In this document: piece by piece, positions 1-8,555 of the stretch
Layout: each line of letters begins with the position of its first letter
Numbering within the stretch: the first letter of the stretch is position 1
The notes under the pieces: model-generated
Database searches by the model: none
The model's input: only the letters and a program-made list of their open reading frames with translations
Told to the model about the DNA's origin: nothing
Assembly (NCBI GenBank): GCA_043743335.1
Contig: JAYTWR010000112.1
Span: 57,600 to 121,599 of the forward strand
Reading direction: 5' to 3'
DNA from: UBA5216 sp043743335
GTDB taxonomy: Bacteria; Pseudomonadota; Gammaproteobacteria; Burkholderiales; SG8-41
Length of the DNA stretch: 64,000 nt
Made by a program: the position numbers and the translations under genes

Positions 1-43
1 CGCCCTTTGAAACGAGGGGTAGTGGTGATGGGGTTTTACGCAT
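1..43 (-). CDS. 5' end of an unidentified gene leaving the window
   Basis: Read on the minus strand, a GGAGG ribosome-binding site lies 4 bases before an ATG at 43, and 14 codons (MRKTPSPLPLVSKG) stay open to the window edge. The strong ribosome-binding site supports a real start, but the peptide is too short to assign a family. Bases 44-143 between it and the first AT-rich element show no convincing gene. Confidence 0.4.
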   Translation of the reverse strand, partial: MRKTPSPLPLVSKG

Positions 44-143
44 GACGCCTCCTTGAGTGACTGGCTGAGATTACACCGAGAACAGGGCCGGGCAAACCCT
101 TTGTGCGAACGTGGTGATTGCGCATCGGATAATTTAATTAATG

Positions 144-163
144 CAATAAAATCAATTAGTTAC
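144..163 (-). repeat. AT-rich IHF-like element, copy 1
   Basis: CAATAAAATCAATTAGTTAC is the full consensus in reverse orientation. It contains AATCAATTAGTTA, an exact WATCAANNNNTTR match. It lies 29 bases past the stop of the GGDEF pseudogene. Confidence 0.85.
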
Positions 164-192
164 GGTTCTATCGCACCCAACCCGATCATCCG

Positions 193-1922
193 CTACGCCA
201 CCGCTACCCGATTGCGTCCCTCGGCCTTGGCTTGGTAAAGCGCCTTGTCGGCGGACTGGAAAAAAGCCGTGGTGTCGGGGATGTCGGTGGCGGCGGCGCT
301 GACGACGCCAAAGCTTGCGGTGACTTGGTGCGGCGTGCTGCTACCCGCGGTAAAGGGGGCTTGCGCGATGGCGATGCGCAAGCGCTCGGCAAAGGCAACG
401 GCATCGTCGCGACTGCAGTGGATGAGTAGTGCAATGAATTCTTCGCCGCCGTAGCGTGCGAGCGTGTCGGTGGCGCGAAACTCGCGTTGGGCTATGGCAG
501 CGATTTGCGTCAGAACGTCATCGCCTGCGGCGTGGCCGTGGTGGTCATTAATCAATTTGAAATGATCAATGTCGAACACGATCAACGCCACTGCCCAACG
601 ATTGCGTTGGGCCAGCGCCAGTTGCTGCGTGATGCGCTCACCGAAAGCGCGGCGGTTGAGTAGATTGGTCAGGTAGTCTACGGTAGACGTATGTTGTAGC
701 TGTTCAATCAGGCGGTCGCGCTCGCCTTCGAGCTTCTGCTTGTCCACGCTGGTCTGCTTTAGCTTGGCGACGGCGTTTTGCATGTCGCCGATTTCGTCGC
801 TGCGTGTCGAAGCGTGCAGCGGCGTGTCGAGCTTGCCTTCGGCGATGGCCACCACCGCATGCGTGTTGTCGAGCAGCGGCTTTAACACACGCCAGCGTAT
901 CAATAAAAACACCGTAATTTCAATCAGTAGCACCAGCAGCCCGATGGCAGAGTTAATGGCCAAATCACGTCTGGCTTGTGCATAGCGGTCGTTGGCACCG
1001 CCGCGCGCGACCTCGAACATGGTGTCGCGCAGTGTAACGATAGACGCCATTTCGGGTACGTAACGAGCAACAAACGTGGTGAGATCGACACCGTAGTCGT
1101 TGCCGTTCAAACCCGCCGTCATGAGTTGGCCGATGAACGGCAGCCCGACGGCAAAATAGCGCGATTTCATTTCAAGAATTGCGGCGGTCACACGGGAATC
1201 GGCCGCATTGGCGCGCGCCTGTACCTCGATCAGGTGGCGCAGTTGGTCGATGCGGCCGATCAGCACCGGGATGTCACGCCATTCTTCCGGCCCCAGCGCC
1301 CGCGGCGCGCCTATCGGTGCGGCGAATTGCGAGCCGAGCCGCCCCGCGTTCTCTCGCAACTCCGCGGCTAGTCGCGCACCCACTAGGGGTTGCGATAAAT
1401 CAGGATAGACACGCTCCGCATCGGCAGACAGGATGGTGACTGATTCGAGTGCCGTATCAATCACCGCGAACATTTGCTCGATGGTCGCGCGAATCAGGTG
1501 ATTGGCACCCGAGCTGCGCTCGGCCTGCGGCAGCGCCGACACGCGCTCGACGTCCTGCCGCGCGCGCTTCAGTTGCGCTTGCGCGTTGTTCAGCTGCGCC
1601 GTTGCTGAGCGGTGTTCGACGTTGGCGGAATTCGCCAGTAGTTGCAGCGCTGCGTTAAATGCGTCGTCCGTGGTCTGCCGGGCTTTCATAAGCCGGGCGC
1701 GCTTGGCGGGGTCGGGTTAGTTGGCGTCGCCGAGAACGGCGATGGTCGGCCCACGTTCGAATGAAGCCTTTTCGGCAACAATCATCGCGCGGTAAGCGAT
1801 TTCCATGGCCTGCACGCCGCGTTGACCGTGCGCCATTCCTGCATGACAGAACGCACCAGCATGATCGTTACCAGCGTCAACACAAGGCCGGTGGTGAGCA
1901 TGAAGAGTTTGGTCAGGCGCAA
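193..1922 (-). pseudogene. Membrane-anchored diguanylate cyclase (GGDEF), N-terminus broken
   Basis: The intact 3' part (193-1689, 498 codons) encodes a periplasmic-type helical sensor region, a membrane helix (about residues 244-266), a HAMP-like stretch and a GGDEF domain with an active-site-like RYGGEEF. Diguanylate cyclases make c-di-GMP from two GTP. Upstream on the same strand the expected N-terminal helix is still readable (LRLTKLFMLTTGLVLTLVTI), but two lesions separate it from the rest. A frameshift near 1817-1822 fits loss of one C (VN then RGVQAMEIAYRAM in the next frame), and an in-frame TAA stands at 1717-1719 (GDAN-stop-PDPAKRARL). The protein could only start at the ATG at 1689, which lacks the first helix. 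The catalytic domain looks intact, so the decay is probably recent or partly sequencing error. Confidence 0.8.
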
Positions 1923-1954
1923 GGGCAGTATCGCTGTCGTGTCTGGAAGAAAAG

Positions 1955-1982
1955 AAAAAATCCCGGATACCCGGGATTTTTG
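1955..1982 (-). terminator. Rho-independent terminator after korB
   Basis: AAAAATCCCGG / CCGGGATTTTT form a perfect 11-bp stem around a 4-base ATAC loop, with T-rich flanks on both strands. It lies 25 bases past the korB stop and could also act on transcription from the other side. It abuts AT-rich element copy 2. Confidence 0.85.
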
Positions 1983-2001
1983 TTTAAAATCAATTACTTA
2001 T
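1982..2001 (-). repeat. AT-rich IHF-like element, copy 2
   Basis: GTTTAAAATCAATTACTTAT contains AATCAATTACTTA, an exact IHF consensus match. It is wedged between the korB stop codon (5 bases away) and the terminator stem. Confidence 0.8.
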
Positions 2002-2006
2002 GAATA

Positions 2007-3062
2007 TCACCGCAAGCTGGCATTGATGCGTTCCAGCGCGCTGGAGCCGGGACACAGCTCTTTTGCCGTGAGTTGATTGAGCGGTGTCGCCACCGTATTC
2101 AAGTGCTCGTGCATATCCACCGCGGTGGGGTCAAGATACAACAGGCCGGTTACCACTTCGCCGCGCGCCGCGTGTTCCTGCACGTAGTTCATGGCCTTGA
2201 TGCGGTTGGTTGGATCGTGGTCTTCAGATAACTTGCGCAGCCGCATCACGCTGCCATCGTGTTGCGTGACGTTGATGACTTCGCCCGGCGCGTAGTCCGC
2301 GGTGATTTCCTCGCGGCCTTCAATGAAGTCGAGGCGGTTTACCGCTTCGTTATGCTGGCGCACGTATTCGTAACTCTTCGTAGAGCCGGCGTGATTGTTA
2401 AATGCCACACACGGCGACACCACGTCGATAAACGCTGCGCCCTTGTGTTCGATGGCACCTTTGATCAGCGGCACCAGTTGTTTTTTGTCGCCGGAAAAGC
2501 TGCGGCCGACGTAGGTTGCGCCGAGCAACAGCGCCATACCGATCATGTCCAGCGGCTCGTCGGAGTTAACGATGCCGCGCTTGGATTTGGAGCCTTTATC
2601 GGCGGTGGCGGAGAACTGGCCCTTGGTCAGGCCATACACGCCGTTGTTTTCAACGATGTAGACCATATTGATGCCGCGGCGCATGGCGTGCGCGAACTGG
2701 CCGATGCCGATGGAAGCAGAATCACCGTCGCCGGAAACGCCCATGTAAATCAGGTCGCGGTTAGCGAGATTCGCGCCGGTTAGCACCGACGGCATGCGCC
2801 CGTGCACACTGTTAAAGCCGTGCGAATTGCCGAGAAAATAATCCGGCGTTTTCGACGAGCAGCCGATGCCCGAGAGTTTGGCCACGCGATGTGGCTGGAT
2901 ATCCATTTCCCAGCAGGCCTGCACGATGGCGGCGCTGATGGAATCGTGCCCGCAGCCGGCGCACAGCGTGGAGATTTTGCCTTCGTAATCGCGGCGCGTG
3001 TAGCCGACCGCGTTTTTGGTCAGCGCGGGGTGGTGCAGTTTGGGTTTGGCGATGTAGGTCAT
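2007..3062 (-). CDS. korB: 2-oxoacid:ferredoxin oxidoreductase, beta subunit
   Basis: This 351-residue protein is the thiamine diphosphate-binding beta subunit of a 2-oxoacid:ferredoxin/flavodoxin oxidoreductase, which converts a 2-oxoacid plus CoA to acyl-CoA, CO2 and reduced ferredoxin in the cytoplasm. The CAGCGHDS motif (about residues 34-41) and the ThDP signature GDGDSASIG followed by VENNGVYGLTKGQ (about residues 109-145) are typical, and the length fits KorB. Its ATG has an AAGGA ribosome-binding site. It follows korA by 99 bases; that gap holds short GATCG-type repeats (GAGGATCGAGGATCGCGGATC) of unknown meaning. The last residues sit next to a perfect terminator, so this is the end of the operon. 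The substrate (2-oxoglutarate or a branched-chain oxoacid) cannot be decided from sequence. Confidence 0.9.
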   Translation of the reverse strand: MTYIAKPKLHHPALTKNAVGYTRRDYEGKISTLCAGCGHDSISAAIVQACWEMDIQPHRVAKLSGIGCSSKTPDYFLGNSHGFNSVHGRMPSVLTGANLANRDLIYMGVSGDGDSASIGIGQFAHAMRRGINMVYIVENNGVYGLTKGQFSATADKGSKSKRGIVNSDEPLDMIGMALLLGATYVGRSFSGDKKQLVPLIKGAIEHKGAAFIDVVSPCVAFNNHAGSTKSYEYVRQHNEAVNRLDFIEGREEITADYAPGEVINVTQHDGSVMRLRKLSEDHDPTNRIKAMNYVQEHAARGEVVTGLLYLDPTAVDMHEHLNTVATPLNQLTAKELCPGSSALERINASLR

Positions 3063-3161
3063 GAGTTCCTTATTGAGGATCGAGGATCGCGGATCGCAGC
3101 TTGAGCAAGCGCACTGGCGCGGGGTTACTCAATCCGTGATCCTTAGTCCTTAATCCTGCTA

Positions 3162-5012
3162 TCAAGAGGCTGCTTTTTTAATCGGCACAACCGTGTGCGC
3201 GGCGATGTGCTTGGAAATGTGATCGGCGATGAAGCGAGCGGTAATCGGTGTGCCGTCATAGTGCAGCACTTCAATCAGCCGCTTGGGATCGATCTGGCCT
3301 TCGTTCACCAGCATCGACTTCAACTGGGCATCGCGGTTTTGCTCAATCACGAACACGCCGGGATGCGCGGCGATGAACTCATTGACTTCATCGGCAAACG
3401 GAAATGCGCGCACACGCAGCGCGTCTACGTGTACGCCTTGTTCAGCGAGGGAATCCAGCGCCTCTTGCATGGCAGGGCTGGTTGAGCCGTAGTAAATCGC
3501 GCCATATCGTACAAATTCGCGTGCGGCTTCTTTGGCGGTGCGCTGCACTGGTTGCGGCACCAGCTTTTTCGCGGTTTCAAATTTGCGCAAAAGCCGCGTG
3601 ACGTTCTCAATGTAATCGGGGCCCGTTTCGCTGTAACGCGCGTATTTGTCTTTGGTGGTGCCGCGCGTGAAGTATGCGCCGTGCTCCGGGTGCGTGCCGG
3701 GGTAGGTGCGATACGGAATGCCGTCGCCGTCTACGTCGTTATAACGACCGAAATCCGCGCCGCCTTCGAGCATGTCGTACGTCATGACCTTGCCGCGGTC
3801 GTAGGCTTGGCTTTCGTCCCATTTCATCGGGCGGCACAGGCGCGTGTTCATGCCGATATCGAGATCGGTCATCACGAACACCGGCGTTTGCAGCCGCTCG
3901 GCGAGATCGAGCGCCTGCGCAGTCATTTCAAAACACTCGGTCGGGTCTTCGGGGAACAGCAACACGTGCTTGGTATCGCCGTGCGAGGCATAAGCGCAGG
4001 AGAGCACGTCTGACTGTTGCGTGCGCGTGGGCATGCCGGTGGACGGGCCGCCGCGCTGCACGTCGATCAGCACCACGGGAATTTCTGCGAAGTACGCGAG
4101 ACCAATAAATTCAGTCATCAGCGAAATGCCGGGGCCGGAGGTGGCGGTAAACGAACGCGCGCCGTTCCAGCCTGCGCCGATGGCAATGCCGACAGACGCA
4201 AGTTCATCTTCGCCCTGAATAATGGCGTAACGCGCTTTGCCGGATTCCGGCTCTTTGCGCATTTTTTGGCAATAGCCGATGAAGGCTTCGGCCAGTGACG
4301 ACGACGGCGTGATGGGGTACCACGCGCACACCGATGCGCCGCCGTACACCGCACCCAGTGCCGCAGCGCTGTTGCCGTCCATGAAAATCTTGTCACCGAC
4401 GTTGTTAGCACGCTTGACGCGGATGCCGAGCGGGCACGACAGATGTTGCAGCGCGTAGTCGCGGCCGAGTTTCAGTGCCTTGAAGTTCGATTGCAGCAAC
4501 GCCTCTTTGCCTTTGTATTGCTCGGTGAAGAGTTTTTCAATGGCAGCAGGATCAATGTCCAGCAGGGCTGACAAGGCGCCGACGTAAATAATGTTCTTGA
4601 ACAACTGGCGCTGGCGCGGATCGGAGTAGGTGGCGTTGCAAATCTCGGTGAGCGGGATGCCGATGATATTGATGTCGTCGCGGAACTTCGATTTTGGCAT
4701 CGGCTTGGAGCTGTCGTAAAACAAATAGCCGCCAGCGTCGATTTCTTTAATGTCTCTGTCCCACGTTTGCGGGTTCATGGCGACCATCATGTCCACGCCG
4801 CCGCGGCGGCCCTGGTATCCGGCCTCGTTGATGCGCACTTCGTACCACGTGGGCAAGCCCTGAATGTTCGACGGGAAAATATTGCGCGGCGCGACCGGCA
4901 CGCCCATGCGCAAAATCGAGCGCGCGAACAACTCGTTCGCCGACGCCGAGCCGGAGCCGTTGACGTTAGCGAATTTAACGACGAAGTCGTTGACTGCGGT
5001 GATTTGTTTCAT
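3162..5012 (-). CDS. korA: 2-oxoacid:ferredoxin oxidoreductase, fused gamma-alpha subunit
   Basis: At 616 residues this is the fused form of the enzyme: an N-terminal gamma domain (about residues 1-190, with GYQGRRGGVDMMVAMN) joined to the alpha domain, recognised by YPITPSSSLAEAF and the pyrimidine-binding region around GEDELASVGIAIGAGWNG and TATSGPGISLMTEF. It pairs with the beta subunit encoded downstream. The start ATG at 5012 is preceded directly by AT-rich element copy 3, and no Shine-Dalgarno sequence can be seen, unlike for korB. Translation may depend on coupling to the gltD-like gene, whose stop is 38 bases upstream, or on an unstructured AT-rich leader. Confidence 0.9.
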   Translation of the reverse strand: MKQITAVNDFVVKFANVNGSGSASANELFARSILRMGVPVAPRNIFPSNIQGLPTWYEVRINEAGYQGRRGGVDMMVAMNPQTWDRDIKEIDAGGYLFYDSSKPMPKSKFRDDINIIGIPLTEICNATYSDPRQRQLFKNIIYVGALSALLDIDPAAIEKLFTEQYKGKEALLQSNFKALKLGRDYALQHLSCPLGIRVKRANNVGDKIFMDGNSAAALGAVYGGASVCAWYPITPSSSLAEAFIGYCQKMRKEPESGKARYAIIQGEDELASVGIAIGAGWNGARSFTATSGPGISLMTEFIGLAYFAEIPVVLIDVQRGGPSTGMPTRTQQSDVLSCAYASHGDTKHVLLFPEDPTECFEMTAQALDLAERLQTPVFVMTDLDIGMNTRLCRPMKWDESQAYDRGKVMTYDMLEGGADFGRYNDVDGDGIPYRTYPGTHPEHGAYFTRGTTKDKYARYSETGPDYIENVTRLLRKFETAKKLVPQPVQRTAKEAAREFVRYGAIYYGSTSPAMQEALDSLAEQGVHVDALRVRAFPFADEVNEFIAAHPGVFVIEQNRDAQLKSMLVNEGQIDPKRLIEVLHYDGTPITARFIADHISKHIAAHTVVPIKKAAS

Positions 5013-5041
5013 GTAAGTAATTGATTTTATTGAGTAATTTT
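5013..5041 (+). repeat. AT-rich IHF-like element, copy 3
   Basis: It begins GTAAGTAATTGATTTTATTG and continues AT-rich. The reverse complement carries the exact IHF match AATCAATTACTTA. It fills the gltD-like/korA gap and directly abuts the korA start codon, where a ribosome-binding site would be expected. Confidence 0.85.
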
Positions 5042-5050
5042 GGCGCGTTT

Positions 5051-6955
5051 TTAGGCAGCCTCACGCTGCGACGATTGCTGCGACGATTGCTGCGGCGATT
5101 TCTTGTGACAAGCCGGGCCGGCATGCGTCATTTCGATCAGGTATTTCTGCATGTCCCACGCGCCCGTCGGGCAGCGCTCGGCACACAAGCCGCAGTGCAG
5201 GCACACGTCTTCATCCTTGGCCATGATACGGCCGGTCATCGGGAGCGTAGTCGAGATGTAGAGGTCTTGCGTCTTGGCATGCAGCGAGGGCGCGCTCAGT
5301 TCTTTGCGCAGATCAGCTTCGTCGGCGTTGGGCGTGAAGGTGATGCAGTCCATCGGGCAGATGTCCACACACGCATCGCACTCAATACACAGCTTTTCGC
5401 TGAACACGGTTTGCACGTCGCAATTCAGGCAGCGCTGCGCTTCGGCGAAACCGGATTTCGGATCAAAGCCGAGTTCGACTTCGACCTTGATGTCTTTTAG
5501 CGTGAGTTTTTTGTCTTTCCAGGGCACGCGGTTGCGCAGTTGCTCGGAGATATCGTTGTCGTAGCTCCACTCGTGGATACCCATCTTTTGCGAAATCAGA
5601 TTGGTCATCGGATCGGGGCGGTCGGCGATGTCCGAACCTTGACAGAATTTGTCGATGGACACGGCCGCATCATGCCCGTGCGCCACGGCCCAGATAATGT
5701 TCTTGGGGCCAAACGCCGCATCGCCGCCGAAGAACAGCGTCGGCACATTCGATTGCATGGTGACGGTGTCCACTTGCGGCATGCCCCACTTGTCCCACGC
5801 CAGCCCGATATCGCGCTCGATCCACGGGAAAGCATTTTCCTGCCCGATGGCCACCAGCACATCGTCACAGGCGTGGAAGTGTTCCGGTTCGCCGGTGGGC
5901 ACCAAGTTACGACGACCCTTGGCGTCGTACTCGGCCTTGACCATTTCAAAGGTCATGCCGACCAGCTTGCCGTTTTCGTGCTTGAATTCTTTGGGCACCA
6001 AAAAGTTAAGAATGGGAATGCCTTCTTCCACCGCGTCTTCTTTTTCCCATGGCGAGGCTTTCATTTCCTCGTAGCCCGAACGCACGATCACTTTGACATC
6101 TTCACCGCCCAAGCGCTTGCTGGAGCGGCAGCAATCCATGGCGGTGTTGCCGCCACCTAGCACAATCACCCGCTTGCCGATTTTGCTGATGTGCTGGAAC
6201 GACACGCTGTTCAGCCAATCAATGCCGATGTGGATGTTGGCAGCGGCTTCGGTGCGGCCGGGGATTTCCAGATCGCGCCCGCGCGGCGCACCGGTGCCGA
6301 CGAAAATGGCGTCGTAGCCTTCAGTCATGAGCGACTTCAGGCTGTCGATGCGATGGCCGCCTTTGTAATCGATATTGCCGATGTCGAGGATGTAGCTCAC
6401 TTCTTCGTCGATCACTTCTTCCGGCAAACGAAAGCGCGGCACTTGCGTGCGCATAAAGCCGCCCGCTTTGGGGTCCGCTTCGAAAATGGTGAGGTGATAA
6501 CCCAGCGGTGCCAGATCACGCGCCACCGTCAATGACGCCGGCCCCGCGCCGATGCACGCAATGCGCTTGCCATTAGTCTTAACGGGCGCTTTGGGCATGC
6601 GCTTTGACACACCCTCTTTGGCCTTGTTGTCGGCGGCGACGCGCTTCAAGCGACAAATGGCTACGGGCTCAGCTTTGGGTTCACCGTGTTCCCCTTCGTG
6701 CAAGGGCTTGCGCATTTCAACGTTGCCTTCTTCCACCCGGCCGCGGCGGCACGCCGGCTCGCACGGACGGTCGCAGGTGCGCCCCAAAATGCCGGGGAAT
6801 ACATTCGATTTCCAGTTGACCATGTAGGCATCGTCGTACTGGCCAGCAGCGATCATGCGGATGTATTCGGGGACAGGGGTATGCGCCGGGCAAGCGTACT
6901 GGCAATCAACTACTTTATGAAAGTAATCGGGGTGCGAAATATCGGTGGGTTTCAA
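5051..6955 (-). CDS. GltD-like NAD(P)H oxidoreductase with C-terminal 4Fe-4S domains
   Basis: This 634-residue protein resembles the glutamate synthase small subunit family. It has an N-terminal Fe-S domain (DCQYACPAH at 17-25, RTCDRPCEPACRRG at 59-72), an FAD-binding motif (CIGAGPAS at 134-141) and an NAD(P)H-binding motif (VIVLGGGNTAMDCC, about residue 265). The C-terminus has two ferredoxin-type clusters (CIECDACVDICP and CLHCGLCAERCP). It probably moves electrons between NAD(P)H and ferredoxin for the Kor enzyme encoded in the same operon; true GltD would need a GltB partner, which is absent. The start is TTG at 6955 with a GGAG site 7 bases upstream. Confidence 0.85.
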   Translation of the reverse strand: MKPTDISHPDYFHKVVDCQYACPAHTPVPEYIRMIAAGQYDDAYMVNWKSNVFPGILGRTCDRPCEPACRRGRVEEGNVEMRKPLHEGEHGEPKAEPVAICRLKRVAADNKAKEGVSKRMPKAPVKTNGKRIACIGAGPASLTVARDLAPLGYHLTIFEADPKAGGFMRTQVPRFRLPEEVIDEEVSYILDIGNIDYKGGHRIDSLKSLMTEGYDAIFVGTGAPRGRDLEIPGRTEAAANIHIGIDWLNSVSFQHISKIGKRVIVLGGGNTAMDCCRSSKRLGGEDVKVIVRSGYEEMKASPWEKEDAVEEGIPILNFLVPKEFKHENGKLVGMTFEMVKAEYDAKGRRNLVPTGEPEHFHACDDVLVAIGQENAFPWIERDIGLAWDKWGMPQVDTVTMQSNVPTLFFGGDAAFGPKNIIWAVAHGHDAAVSIDKFCQGSDIADRPDPMTNLISQKMGIHEWSYDNDISEQLRNRVPWKDKKLTLKDIKVEVELGFDPKSGFAEAQRCLNCDVQTVFSEKLCIECDACVDICPMDCITFTPNADEADLRKELSAPSLHAKTQDLYISTTLPMTGRIMAKDEDVCLHCGLCAERCPTGAWDMQKYLIEMTHAGPACHKKSPQQSSQQSSQREAA

Positions 6956-6996
6956 TCACTACTCCGGGGTCAGTCGTGCGATCAGGAAGATCAGGG

Positions 6997-7025
6997 GTAA
7001 CTAATTGTTTTTATTGATAAAATTA
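6997..7025 (+). repeat. AT-rich element, copy 4 (degenerate core)
   Basis: It begins GTAACTAATTGTTTTTATTG and continues AT-rich. One base differs from the consensus (GTTT for GATT), which breaks the IHF match. It lies 42 bases upstream of the gltD-like start. Bases 7026-7145 hold no gene I can support. Confidence 0.7.
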
Positions 7026-7145
7026 CAGCCTCGCTGAAGGGGGCGGGCGGCAAAGTGGCGGTAATATTACCCCTTTGTGACGCCCCTGAAAAGGGCCATA
7101 AAAACAAGGCCAAAGCTGCAATGGGTGGCGGCCTGGGCGGGCGGC

Positions 7146-8555
7146 TCAAGTCGGCTTGCTCCACGACGCTTTTCGCGTCATGGTGCCCCAGTTACCCTGC
7201 GCGCCGGTGGCCCATTTATACAGGCCCAACAAGCGCCACCACGTGTTAAGTTGCCGATAGCCGATGTTTTCAATAATCACCACCGCCAGCAACAAAGCGA
7301 GCTGGTGCGGCTTGTCGTACGTATGGAAGCAAATTTCTTCCAACATGAGCGCGCTGACCGACAGCAGCATGCCCAAGCTGACGGCCAACAACGTGAATAT
7401 CAGAAAGGCCTCCAGCGAAATCCCGCCCAGCAGCCACGCAATAAGCATGAAAGCGTAGCCGATCAGATCAAACAACGGCCCCAGCAGTTCGAATAGCAGC
7501 ATGAACGGAAACGCCAGCCAGCCCGGCGCGCCGCCGCGCGGATGGCACAGCAGCGAGATATTCGCCGCGAGACTCTCACACAGGCCGCGCTGCCAGCGCA
7601 CCCGCTGGTTTTTCAACACCTGAAAGGTTTCCGGCGCTTCGGTGTAACACACGGGGTCGGGCACATAAATAATGCGATACGGGGTGCGGCTCTTTTGATA
7701 GCGGCTGTGCAGTCGCACAATGAGTTCCATGTCCTCGCCGATGGTCTTGTGCCTGTAGCCGTTGACAGCGACCACGGCTTCTTTTCGAAACAGGCCGAAG
7801 GCACCGGAAATAATCAACACCGCGTTCAGGGGCGACCAGCCCAGCCGCCCAAACAAAAACGCCCGGATGTATTCAACCACTTGAAACAGCGCCAGCGGAT
7901 TGGGCGGCAAACCCACTTTGGTCAAATAGCCGCCGCTGACCTCGCAACCGTTGGCGATGCGTATGGTGCCGCCCGCGACGATGGTGTGCGGATCGTTCAG
8001 AAAAGGTTCGGCAATGCCTTTGAGGCTGTTGCTTTCGAGGATGGAATCCGCATCCACGCCGCAAAACAGCGGGTAACGCGACACATTCATACCGGCGTTG
8101 AGTGCGTCTGCCTTGCCGCCGTTTTCTTTGTCCACCACGCGCAAATCGGGGTAGCGCCTTGAGCGGTAAATCGCGCGTATGGGCTTGGCTTCCACGCGTT
8201 GCCAGTACGCCTGTGGAAACGGTTCCAGCTCGAACTCGCGCTTCAGGGCGTCGATGGTGCCGTCTTTCGAGCCGTCGTTGATGACGATGACCTCGAACTC
8301 CGGGTAACGTAATTGCAGCATCGAGCGCACCGATGCGCCGATAGTGGCCTCTTCGTTGTAGGCGGGCACCAGCAGCGACACCGGCGGCTCTAGGCCGGAG
8401 TACACGCTGGGTAATACGTTAAGCGCGTTGGCGTGACGGTAGCGCCGCAGGGTGTACGCTGCCGCCAAATTCAACAAAATGTAGCCGACATTCAGGCCAA
8501 CAAAAAACGTCAAAAACCCCGCTTCCGCCCACTGCATCAGGGTTGCCGTGTTCAT
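7146..8555 (-). CDS. GT2 processive glycosyltransferase (PgaC/BcsA-like), membrane
   Basis: This 469-residue inner-membrane family 2 glycosyltransferase has one N-terminal helix (about 13-34), a cytosolic catalytic domain and several C-terminal helices (from about 350). Key motifs are present: VPAYNEE (63-69), NDGSKDG (93-99), CGVDADS (165-171), GEDME (273-277) and QRVRW (317-321). This D,D,D,QxxRW set marks polymerising synthases such as those for poly-GlcNAc or cellulose, so a surface polysaccharide is the likely product. It is the last gene of a four-gene overlapping operon; its ATG overlaps the HEAT-repeat stop by 4 bases. No PgaD or BcsB partner is nearby, so the polymer is unknown. Confidence 0.85.
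   Translation of the reverse strand: MNTATLMQWAEAGFLTFFVGLNVGYILLNLAAAYTLRRYRHANALNVLPSVYSGLEPPVSLLVPAYNEEATIGASVRSMLQLRYPEFEVIVINDGSKDGTIDALKREFELEPFPQAYWQRVEAKPIRAIYRSRRYPDLRVVDKENGGKADALNAGMNVSRYPLFCGVDADSILESNSLKGIAEPFLNDPHTIVAGGTIRIANGCEVSGGYLTKVGLPPNPLALFQVVEYIRAFLFGRLGWSPLNAVLIISGAFGLFRKEAVVAVNGYRHKTIGEDMELIVRLHSRYQKSRTPYRIIYVPDPVCYTEAPETFQVLKNQRVRWQRGLCESLAANISLLCHPRGGAPGWLAFPFMLLFELLGPLFDLIGYAFMLIAWLLGGISLEAFLIFTLLAVSLGMLLSVSALMLEEICFHTYDKPHQLALLLAVVIIENIGYRQLNTWWRLLGLYKWATGAQGNWGTMTRKASWSKPT

Noticed and set aside
70..135. GGCTGAGA followed by ACCCTTTG resembles part of a thiamine pyrophosphate riboswitch
   Set aside because: The conserved GAACCTGAT and GG-TAAT parts are not present in the right order and the paired P1 stem cannot be built.
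5540..6160. Long open frames on the strand opposite the gltD-like gene (and similar shadows of other GC-rich genes)
   Set aside because: They mirror codon periodicity of the real gene, have no ribosome-binding site and show no protein-family pattern.
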